Shown here: positions 48,635 through 58,310 of the stretch, piece by piece
How positions within the stretch are numbered: position 1 is the first letter of the stretch
Layout of the letters: every line of letters starts with the position of its first letter
DNA from: Dichomitus squalens LYAD-421 SS1
Taxonomy: Eukaryota > Basidiomycota > Agaricomycetes > Polyporales > Polyporaceae
Reading direction: 5' to 3'
Length of the DNA: 64,000 nt
Assembly (NCBI RefSeq): GCF_000275845.1
Contig: NW_006766939.1
Location: 112,762 to 176,761 of the forward strand
The notes under the pieces: model-generated
The model's database searches: none
Told to the model about the DNA's origin: nothing
Seen by the model: only the letters and a program-made list of their open reading frames with translations
Translations under genes and position numbers: made by a program

Positions 48635-49206
48635 TGTCGCGGCGACTAGGCGCGTAGACTCGGGTCGACGTTCGGCGACGACCCCGTAGGCGAGCGGCAA
48701 GGAGCCGAAAGGGGAAAGAGAGAGGGAGAGGGATAAACGTGACAGAAAACTCGACGAGGGCAGAGCGGAGGTCGGCACGAAGGCACGAGACCTACGAAAG
48801 CTAGTCTTCACGCAGGCAGCGACAGACTAGTCCCAATGACCAAGTTATACATTAGCAATCAGAGAGAGATACAACGCTATAGTCACTCACCTAGTCCCAA
48901 TGACCAAGAGGTCGAGATGGGGACTAGGGAGCGCCTAAGGGGGTCCTTATATACCAGAGGGGCTGCTTAGCAACCAAGGACAAGGCGCGAGAGCGAGGCA
49001 GTGAAGATGACAAAGAGAGAACAAAGGGCGAGAAAGAAAAGGCAAGGGCATGGCGATCACGGGAACGTAGCATGCGGCTGTGGGAACGTATCTAAAGTGT
49101 CCAAACTAGGATAGGCTCGAAAAGGAAATAGTCCGAACATGGAAAGTGAGCGTCAAAGGGAAGGGAATGGGCGGCAAAAGGGGGCGTCTGTCCAACGTCC
49201 GTGACA
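48635..49206 (+). mobile_element. solo LTR (572 bp) of an LTR retrotransposon
   Basis: The segment starts TGTCGCGG and ends CGTGACA, near-complementary ends (TGTCRCGG) as in Ty3/Gypsy-type LTRs. It is flanked by a 5-bp duplication (CCGGA). A TATATA at 48948-48953 fits a U3/R promoter. The 18-bp word CTAGTCCCAATGACCAAG occurs twice inside (48827-48844 and 48891-48908). No primer-binding site, polyprotein or second LTR is present, so this is the product of LTR-LTR recombination. It interrupts the deaminase-like reading frame. Confidence 0.88.
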
Positions 49207-49211
49207 CCGGA
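49207..49211 (+). repeat. 5-bp target site duplication, right
   Basis: This is the second copy of CCGGA. With one copy removed, the codons on both sides join in frame. Confidence 0.85.
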
Positions 49212-50410
49212 GCTAAAATGTAGCGGCAACCAGGCCCTCGGCAACGGACTCAGTCCCTATGGAAAGTTCATCAAGGACTGCATTCCAAAGCTCCAAAGCA
49301 TCGCGTTTGCCGCACATTCCGCACCTGGAGAACTAGATTTATCGCTGGCAAAACAAAGAAGTATTTTGGAGCCGGTCTCTACTGCAGAGACAGAGCTTGT
49401 CTTATTCGTCTACCGCCAACACATGCCTAAATTCAGAGCCCGGATTAACAAGCGCTGTCAATTGCTCCAAGGTAAACTTGCACGCTATGCAAGCAAAGTG
49501 CGAGGCCAAGTCGACTCTGGACAGCATAGCATAGTCTGTGCCCTTCAGAACTACCTATCGAAGGTGCTCACTATAGTGAATGAGCATGACCATGATGCCG
49601 GCAGACTCATGGAGCTTCATGAGTGCGGACGATTCATTTCTGGTCTAGTCGAGGCTCATCCGGTCCTCGTGGAATCTATGAACAAGAAAATAAAGGGTGG
49701 GTGCATCGTCACCTCGTGTTGTCTTTTCATACTGACATCCTCTTCCAGATATAAAGGGTCGGAGCACCGAGGAGATCCTTACAAAGGCCTCCAGTGCATC
49801 CATACATATCAACAATCTCGTAGTTCTTGCAGCATGCTCAGATCTACGCGGCGTCCTCATCAGTCGTGACCTACCAGTCGGCTTTGTGGATCCACCGCCT
49901 ACTTCCCCTACCTACCACCCCGGTAGGATCACCGGCACACAGTTGCACAACTTGAATCGAAAGCTCAATGGAGGAGACTTTTCAGTCTCGTTACAAGAGT
50001 GGAAAAAATTTAGGATCCCACCCATCCCTTCCGAACCGAAGCCATCGCACGTTCACTGTGAATGCCTTCTGGCGCTTCACATTCTGCACAATTGTCCGCC
50101 TGGTCGCTACTACATTGGCTGTCCTAAGCTCTCCTGCGCTCTATGCTTTTTATATATCAAATCCGTGAACGAATCCCAATCTGAAAATCCCGAGAAACGC
50201 GAAATTGTCATGGATGGGTGTCACGGATGGTTCTTTCTCCCCTGTTCTATCCCCCAGAACACACCTAAACACGTTGAAAATACCTTCAAAAAAATTCTGT
50301 TGGCCGAAATCAATAGCCGGTTGGAGAGTGCAAGCTACGATCCCAACGTGGGTTCCAACAGTGACCCAGCCTTAGACATTGCACCTCGCGATCTGCCTGA
50401 CGGGTTGTGA

Positions 50411-51801
50411 TATAAATGTCAGTATCGTATCACCGTCTGAACTCAATCGCGCTGTCTCTGACTTGCGGATCCTTCCCTAGGCATTTCGTCAACCAGATGT
50501 TGAGCCATTGGCTCTCAAGACACCCTATATATACCAAGCCAAGCCGCTGTGTAGAAATGGGTCCTCATAATCCGAGATGTAGTTCCTCTTTTACGGAATA
50601 GGGATGTAACCATGTGTATTAAGCAGATAATGCTGAGAATAATAGACTCGTTCACTGTTGATGTTAGTCAGGTTGGAAACGACCTGAATTGTATAAGCAA
50701 GGCCTCGGTATTGCTCTTGAATCATCTCTTGAGGAGCCGGCCAACGCGTCTGCACTTCACTCCTCATTGGACCGCGAGCACCGCAATTTTTCACCATTCC
50801 ATGTTCCGGATCTTAGTGACGACATTAGGATGGTCGGAGGGTGTTGCGCACACGGGGAGGGACATTCCGTCAGAGCTTGGATAAGAATGGGCATGAGAAG
50901 ACGACTGAGACGTTTCCTGTAATGCTTTACGTTTGCGCGGGACGGACGATAGCTACGCTCTAGTATACAACTATCATGGTAGTCGTCTAGCAATGACCAT
51001 AAACTTGGAGTAGGCGCGACCATGATTACCGTCACCATTCCTTCAAGTCGTGGGGCCCGAGCGTCAGCCGGCCGCACAGTGGACCTGGCCTGAAGACATC
51101 GGAGCCCATCCTTGTCGGGAGCCTAAGCCCGCTAGTGAAGTTCATCAAATGCATCCTGCAGCACAAGGTATGCTCGATTAAGACCTTAACGGAATAAGCA
51201 TCGAGTTACGTCCTCCGTCCTCGGAACCTTCAAGGAGCTATGATGTGGGCGAGGGTAAAAGCTTGGTGCCGCTCGCCAACTGCCATTCGTTCAGACTGAA
51301 CACGACATCCATGCTCATGACTCAGAGATCGGGCGTGCTACGTGCCTCGGCTGTGATTTCAGGGTACTGCGCCATTTGTGTACAGACTCACCATGAGCGT
51401 CTCATCAATCGGCATCAGCGTTCCGGGATCACGATACGAACAATGGAACGCGGAACGTGGCCAGCCTCACCGTCCTTCTGCGTGGCTCGCCGGGAGTGTC
51501 AGTGGTGGGATGGAATGTTGTCATGGTGTCTGGCCTCGATGCCTCGAGGTTTGAATCTGATTATGGTGACGAGATCGTGATGACAGGCCCAAGCTACATG
51601 TTATCCCGCCGCCGCCGGCTCCGGTTCGACGCTTGGCGGAGGGTCCATGGGCACTCACGCTCCGAAGCCGCTCCGCAGAGCACAGCACAATGTGAAGAAA
51701 ACGCTTATATAGCATTCGACCTACATAAACAGTAACACTGCCGCCGCCGTCAGTCCGTACCCTAGCACCGTACTCGGAAGCGACGTTGCGCACCATGTCC
51801 T
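50411..51801. other. intergenic; possible decayed deaminase-family fragment
   Basis: No intact gene was seen. Around 51100-51170 the plus strand encodes VGSLSPLVKFIKCILQHK, which resembles GNGLSPYGKFIKDCIPKL of the neighbouring deaminase-family gene. It may be a remnant of a third copy. Other frames (50612-50884, 51245-51580) show no family resemblance. Confidence 0.35.
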
Positions 51802-53757
51802 CTACTGCCCACCCATGTTGACGTCCCCATCCGCGTCTGGGCGCCCGCTTCCGCCACCGCTACCCAAGTCCTGCGAGTCCTCGAGGAGCGCCTCCGCCGC
51901 GGCGCGTATGGACAAGATCTTCCCGCGCATGACCTTGATCGCCTCTGGGAGCAGCAACTCTGGCGTGTACGGGCCCTCGCTCTCTACCTGGACTGTTGCC
52001 CCCATCAATCAACGTCAGTATCACACTCCTAGTGACAAAAAAACCAAGGGGCAGACGCACAGATAAACCAATCCCTGATCCTCTTCAGCTCCACACATCC
52101 CTCGAACTCTTTATGCCGGAGCGCCTCCCGCGACATCGTCTCCGTCCGTAAGTAGCGCTCGTTGATCGCCACCTCGCCAGCCGCGCTAACCTCGACGACG
52201 CCCGGGCTGAAGCATTTCGCGAACTTTTGCGCATGCTCTGGCGGGACCGGTTTTGACGGGTTGAGGAGGACGAGCGGGTGCAGGCGGTATGTTGCCGTCG
52301 CTACATGCATATCCACGCGCGAGATTGTGCGCACTCAAGTGAGCCTGCGTTTTACCTGAGACAGGTGACAAAAGACCATACGCACCAACCGGACTCCATT
52401 TCGCGTGCTCCTTCCCGACACCTTTTATCGCATGCAGCTCCATCTCGATCACCTGGCCCGGACGAAGCTTCGCGAGCACAATGTCCGGATTCGTCGCTGC
52501 AGGCGGCCGGGAGGCGAACACGGTCGCTTGCTCGCCTTGCGGCTCCCAGACGAGGTCGCCGCTCTTGACATATTCGTTGATGTACGGGGACGAGGACCCC
52601 TTTTTTGCGCGCTCACACGTTACGTTGAGCCTGTGTATGCGTAGGATATCATCAGAATGGGAGGGGGAAGGAAGGATAAGGCACGTACTTGAATACAAGA
52701 GTGTTCCGGTCCATGGGTATACCTCCCGGGGGCCGAAAATCGAACAGTCGGGGGTCGACGTTTAAAGGAATGAGGCCTATGCGTTGTGCAAGGATTTCGT
52801 CGTGGATTACGGAAGTGTTGTTGAATACGAAGACATCTTCTATGGCAATTGTTGGTACCTGGAGAGTGTTCAGCCACAGTCTCGGACGGAGGACACAGGT
52901 TAATGTGGGGGTACGGATCGACAAGGGCTAGACCTCGATTACACCATGCCTGCAAGCAGATACTCACGCACAGCATTCAGCGAGGTGCTGATGAAATACA
53001 GGGCTGAGTAGATACGGGTACCAGGACTGCGAGACAAGCCCTAGGAAGCCAAGATCAGCTGCCCTTGAGAGACGCGACACCCGCTCCGCAAGCACGACAC
53101 GGAAAGGGACGCCACCTCATCATCATATGGCTATGCAGCTTCCAATACACAGCGAATGCACCGTCTACGTGAGCACTACATGCGCTGTACGCGCTCAGCC
53201 CTGCGACCTCTTTGCGGAGTTAGCACGCCTACTTTTCAGGCTCGCCGACCATGGACCTGACCCCGAGTAGGTAGGATGCAGCGCAAGAGGATGTGCCGCC
53301 ATGCCAAGGCAGGGCGGTGCAAGGCCGACACGCGCAGAGTGCCTCTTGATGCTTCTTATACAACTTCCATGCCTCTGACTACCCTTCCTCCCGACCCTGC
53401 CCCTCTCGACTCAAGAAGCGCGTGAAGACTCACCTCAGCGATCAGGATCCGACGGAACGCGTTCGCAATCGCGGCGTCCACTCCGACCAAGTCAAACTCG
53501 ACGGAACGTTGTGATAACCTCTTCACCGATACTTTCAAGTTCTACAACGGAACCTGCGTCAGACACGACCTCGTACAGAACTTCCCGCAGACGCGCACCT
53601 GCTTGAATTTTGCGAGGTTCCAGCTGTGGTCCTCTCCAGGGTAGTGTCCGGGGAACTCAGTACTTGAAACATCAGAGACACGCTCAGCGTGCACGCCAAC
53701 ATGACGTCGGGGGTTGAAGACGGACTGGGGGAGGTGGGAAGAGGAAGAGGACGCCAT
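51802..53757 (-). CDS. RPC40: RNA polymerase I and III subunit AC40 (RPAC1), complete
   Basis: Six exons join in frame to 370 codons: 53757-53599, 53541-53434, 52858-52689, 52630-52386, 52300-52061 and 51992-51802. The protein carries the alpha-subunit-like dimerisation signature ([21 protein letters not shown], then [21 protein letters not shown], then [10 protein letters not shown]), typical of AC40/RPB3/RpoA. The insertion domain and the second half of the dimerisation domain follow ([28 protein letters not shown] near residue 200; [17 protein letters not shown] end). It forms the AC40-AC19 heterodimer that nucleates assembly of both polymerases in the nucleus. Intron 2 (53433-52859) is 575 nt, roughly ten times the usual size here. 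No lesion was seen. Confidence 0.93.
52859..53433 (-). other. unusually long intron (575 nt) in the AC40 gene
   Basis: The donor is GTGAGT and the acceptor CTCTCCAG. The frame is kept across it at the conserved LIAE/VPT junction. The interior has no long open frame of note; a separate ncRNA or an insertion inside cannot be excluded by eye. Confidence 0.7.
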
Positions 53758-54073
53758 TCTCGAGTCCGCGCTCGGTGCAAATTGACTTTCTTTACCCGAC
53801 CACATCGCATAAGGTGCAGATATGCCCTTATATGGACATAGAATGCTCAGGCAGCCGGGCGTATGCAACACAACCGGCGCTTAGCATCGTCTTTCTTGGC
53901 CTCTACCTGTTGCATCACCGTCGCTTCCAACGCTCTCTGTGTCTCTCAACGGCAAACATCGCATGTGGAACATCTATCTGTGCAAGAGCAATCATATCCT
54001 CTCATTCTTGTCTCGATTGTTCCTGACTTAGATTGGATTCTTCGGCAGTGCGATCAAATACGGCTTCTTGGGT

Positions 54074-54488
54074 TCATCGACTGTTTTGTCGTCCCAGAGG
54101 TACGTCATAATGAACCTTTCCAGCCGTTATGATGACTGCGTCCTGCATCCCCTGAACTTCTGTTGAGTTCTGTCCCCCGCCTATCATCGTTTGCGTTACA
54201 TGACGTTTTCCTTCCAACTCGAGCACAGCGTCTGTCTTGCCAAGCCTAGGCGACCATACAGCCGCCTGATCCATTCCGTCCCAAAAAAGGCTCCATGTCG
54301 AGTCTTTCTTCGCTCCCGTTATCGACAAGCAGACGGCACGTACAAATTACTGTCACCGGGGGCATCGACCTGTGGTACATCGTGTCCCATCGCATATCCA
54401 TCGTCATCAGAGCCACTATAGGATAATCACCTGGTTGCGCATCCCCCTTTGTAAGGTTTGATAAAATCGTGTCATATGCTAACTTCAT
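54074..54488 (-). CDS. small hypothetical protein
   Basis: Minus-strand frames at 54488-54246 (starting MKLAYDTILSNLTKGDAQPG, with ALMTMDMRWDTMYHRSMPPV) and 54328-54074 (STWSLFWDGMDQAAVWSPRL; ELEGKRHVTQTMIGGG) could be two exons of one short gene. No family is recognised and no signal peptide is evident. A diverged inverted copy of the RWDTxxxxSMPPV segment lies at 54555-54625 on the other strand, suggesting a small duplicated gene family of which one copy is decayed. The exon join is not resolved. Confidence 0.35.
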
Positions 54489-54554
54489 TCACTGTGCAGT
54501 GGGCGACTGGCGTAGGATCAAGGTGGGACGCGGCGAGGCATGTTGTCTCAACGC

Positions 54555-54625
54555 GCCAGTGGCTCAGATCACGATACCTCTACGATGGGACACGTCGTCC
54601 TATAGTTCAATGCCCCCGGTGTGTG
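54555..54625 (+). pseudogene. short inverted copy of the 54.4-kb hypothetical gene
   Basis: The plus-strand segment matches the reverse complement of about 54350-54420 at most positions. The common core CGATGGGACACG is exact and ATGCCCCCGGTG recurs. The peptide LRWDTSSYSSMPPV parallels MRWDTMYHRSMPPV. The open frame around it is short and has no credible start. Confidence 0.4.
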
Positions 54626-54966
54626 CTGCGGTAAGCGAATCACCCAACCCCAGCTGCCTGGAGTGAGTTCTCTTTGAACACGAGGCTGCTCTTTTGCTCG
54701 AAGTAGTAGATGGTCCGCCTTCTGCGGCACGTCCTTTCCGCAAGATCTTCGTTTTCACTTCGCTTTCATTCGCCCATGCCCCTCCCAGCCATTTCGAAGT
54801 CTTTATGCGCTCAAGTAGGTAGGTGGACATACTGCGACCTGCCTCGCGGAACCGTCGTGCTTCTAAGTGACGCGGTTTATCAGCGTGGTGGCATAAACCC
54901 AACATCGAGCTATAGTCAGCGGTCCTGGCGGCCCCAGTCCACCAACCCCCATCAGCTCCTCCCAGT

Positions 54967-57774
54967 ATGCCAACGCTTGAGCAGGACCTCGTTCCCGCAC
55001 TCGTTACCTCCGTCCCCGTGAAACGCCTCACAGCCGACTCTTGCCAAGTTCTGATCAACAGGCTCGGTCGTGGGTCTCCGGAGGTCACTATCGTCCCGCT
55101 TGGTATATCTTTGAGGCTGTCGAAGAAGGGGTTCATCGAGGCCGTTGCACTAGCTGACTCCGATCAGGTCTTTCAAATCACGGTCACCAAGGATATCTCC
55201 TTTGCTATGCTCGCATCTGTCCTGAAACATCCTCGCTATCTCTTCGTCGCGTTCGGTATGGCCCGCGTAGCGCTCCTCATCCACCACCAGTTCGGCGTTG
55301 ACGTGCGCAGCGTCGATCTGTCTACCATGCACGACAAGTCACCAAGGGAGCAGCAATGCGCCGCACACCTCGCTCGGAAACTCTGGGGCACAGTGCGCGC
55401 TCAGGGCATCCACAACCTGTGGTGGCACCACTCCAACAAGGATCTCTGTCTCCGTACCTGGCTGTCGGCCTGGTGAGTATAGAGTCCGTCCTGAGCATCT
55501 TGCCTCTCACAAACTACAAACCTCCTAGCATCGCCGAGGAGAGTGCCTCCATCATGGACAAGGTGTTGAAGGTCGACACCCGAAACGCCTCGCCTCTGCA
55601 GCTCGCATGCTTAGCGCAGCTCGTGCTGAACGTCGAGCTCTTGGAGGCCGAGCAGCCCACGCAAGTGGACAACGATTTCGAGCACGTCAGACAGAACGGC
55701 AAGGACAAGATCATCCTCCACAACGCCCGCTTCAAGACGAAGATCCGCGACAGCAGCCAGGTAACCCTTCCGTCCGTGAGTGACTATAGGCGTACTGACG
55801 AACACCCAGACCATCGTCCACTTCAACGGAGGGCAGGCGACGGCCCGCGCGGTCGGGCTCAAAGGGCGGCAGACTCAGCTCCAACTGCTCAAAGGCAGGC
55901 TGCCGGCCAAGGTGACGAAGGTGCGCGTCTTTGGCCGCGAGGAGGCCACGAACGCGGAATTGGCGCGCGACGAGTTCGTGTTGGGCATCCTAAGGGGTAC
56001 CGAGGCCATGGACATGTCGTCGTTCGTTCGCATGCTCTGGTTTCCACCGCGCAAAACTAAGAGGGGCAAGAAGGTGAAAGCGATTGGGGCGGTGGACGCA
56101 CAAACGCAGATCACGACGCCGTCGTACAAGGAATTGAATGCGTCCCAGCAGGCGGTGGTGAAAGCGATGGTTAGCGCAGATGAAAACCTCATCATTGTGC
56201 ACGGTGCGTGATCGCGTGTGCGAGCTTGAGGGTCCGCGTGCTGATGTGCGGCTTCCTGCGTAGGTCCCCCAGGGACGGGTAAGACAACAACGATCGCTGC
56301 AGCGCTCGAGCATTGGGAGCGACGCAGGGAGCCGGCATGGGTCATCGCGCATTCCAACGTTGGCGTGAAGAACATTGCTGAAAGCCTGGTCAAGCGCAAG
56401 ATCGATTTCAAGATCGTTGTCTCAAAGGATTTCTACTACGAATGGTGCGCAACATCTCTTGACTGACATTGCCCAGGCGACTCTAACCTGCTTCCGTCGC
56501 GCGCAGGCACGAGCACCATTACGTCGACATATCGGATCACCTCGTCAAATCGGACAAGCTTTTCGGTCAGGCCGCGGGTGTTGCGGAGTTCATGGGCAGA
56601 TCGAAGGTCATCTTGTGCACGGTCTCAATGCTTTCACATCCTGGCATGGACAACGTTGGAGTTTTCCGCCACGTGCCGATGGAGCGACTCGTAGTGGACG
56701 AGGCGTCCCAGATTGACACATTTGAGTTCATGGTGAATAATTTCGCACCAGCCTTTCGAGTGTGCTCGCTCTCAATGCGAGGTCTACGATAGCATCTGTT
56801 CAACAAGTTCATGCCGACACTAGGCAAGGTCTGCATGTTCGGAGATCCCAAACAGCGTAAGCCTCTCGCGGTGCCAATGATGCACCCTATTAAAATCGCC
56901 TCGTTACACAGTGCCTCCTTTCGGAAAAGAGACGGCGCCGAAGATGAAGACAATCTTCGACTTCCAGCAATTCCACACGTCAGCTTACTTCCTCGACACG
57001 CAATGTAAGCTCTATCCACCTACCACGTACTGCCTATACTCAACCGTCAGGATAGATCGCATGCCCGTCCCTCTTGGAGACTTCATATCTAAACACGTCT
57101 ATGGCTCGAAGCTCAAGTCCGAGCACAAGATCACCGCGAATGACTGCGTCAAATTGATCGACGTTCGCAAGGGCAAGGAGGAGTCCGCCGGATCCAGCTG
57201 GAAGGTGTGCTTCTGTTGTGTTCCCGAACGGCGTCGTGATTCTTACCAACCTCGCATGTCGAAGAACATGGAAGAGATACATACTATTGTCAACCTTGTC
57301 AAGAAGTACTACAGGCACCCAGATTTCTGCATCATCACTCCCTATGACGGACAGCGCGCTGCGATCGTTGCGGCCCTCAAAGCGCAGAAACTACCGCACG
57401 AGAACGTCTACAATGTCGACAGCTATCAAGGTAAGTCTAATCCTCAACCGCTTTTCTTCCCTCTCTTAGACCTCCTGTGCTACGGAATAGGGCACGAGGC
57501 ATCGCATGTTATTGTCTCCGTTGTGCGCACCACCGCCCCTGGGTTCTTGAGGTCGCTGAACAGGATGAACGTGATGCTCACGCGCTGCAAGACGGGCATG
57601 GTACTCGTCACTCAGCGAGCTTTCCTCAGCGGTGTCGCCGATCAGACACTGCTGGGGAAGCTCGCGAGTCACTGGGGAACCATCGCAGGGGCAGATGCGG
57701 CTTGGGTAGATGCGATGAGGGTGGCAGAAGGCAAGGCCATCTTGCCTGGCGCCGTATGCGCAGTCCAAGGCTGA
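54967..57774 (+). CDS. SF1 (UPF1-like/DNA2-NAM7) helicase with novel N-terminal region, copy 1
   Basis: Ten exons join to 764 codons: 54967-55472, 55529-55760, 55810-56203, 56264-56444, 56507-56732, 56793-56856, 56912-57004, 57056-57204, 57265-57430 and 57491-57774. Motif Ia/I is HGPPGTGKTTTIAAALEHW (the Walker A is completed across an intron), motif II LVVDEASQID, motif III VCMFGDPKQLPPFGKE, then YFLDTQYRMPVPLG (motif IV area). Motif V is VYNVDSYQGHEASHVIVSVVRT and motif VI FLRSLNRMNVMLTRC. All key residues are present. The N-terminal ~380 residues are shared only with the neighbouring copy. Their first 170 have a layout like a DEDD/RNase D exonuclease (LGISLRLSKKGFIEAVAL; FGMARVALLIHHQFG), but the acidic catalytic positions are not there. 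It probably acts on RNA or DNA with ATP; the biological role is unknown. Confidence 0.88.
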
Positions 57775-58310
57775 GATCGATGGAATGCGCCTTCGGCTCT
57801 AGTAGCAAAAGTGAACGTTGTACTTATGCTGCGGCCCTGTTCGCCGTGAAAGATCAGGAGACATCCAGCGGTTGGTATCTTGCGTTGTTGAATGTACAGA
57901 TTTTATGTTCCCGGGCTGTGCGCTTACACCGGTCCGATTTAGTGGGCGCCCAAGAAGCTGGTTGTATTCACAAAAGGCAATTAACGCCGTCGGCTCCGGT
58001 GTTGTTTCTCGTCTTGGATCGCCTCGCACCTCTTTGTTGCTGCGAGTGTGATCGCAACTCACAAGAAAAGAACTGCTTTTACGTCGTATAGGATATCGAA
58101 TGATAAGGATTAAGGGAAGTTGAGTGCCATTCAGATTACATACAATATGCTTACATCGTGCGTATATCCCTTCATCCAGGAATCATGTAAGGCTGCTGGT
58201 TATACTTGTGTCACTGATGTCGCCCAACCACAAAACGTCAAGTCTGAACCTTATACGCTGCGCCACAACATATTCGGTTCCTGTCGTGCCACTCTTTCCC
58301 ATCGACCACC
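57775..58310. other. spacer between tandem helicase genes
   Basis: 536 nt with no gene; it holds the 3' end of copy 1 and the promoter of copy 2. Confidence 0.5.

Larger units (their letters stand above)
48345..50410 (+). pseudogene. OTT_1508-like deaminase family gene, split by a solo LTR
   Basis: The coding parts are 48345-48634, 49212-49696 and 49749-50410, 479 codons with the stop if the LTR and one target-duplication copy are left out. A normal intron lies at 49697-49748. The N-terminal part is helical (NVDTLVHVLACMG; AIDFAKSLAGVC), the middle part holds AGRLMELHECGRFISGLVEA, and the C-terminal part has the zinc site HVHCECLLALHILHNC followed by YIGCPKLSCALC. This gives the HxE and CxxC of a competent deaminase site. 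As the DNA stands, translation enters the LTR after codon 97 and stops at 48689. The gene is therefore interrupted unless the insert is spliced: a GT at 48636 and an AG ending at 49212 would leave an in-frame join, but the donor (GTCGCG) is weak. The substrate is unknown. Confidence 0.75.
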
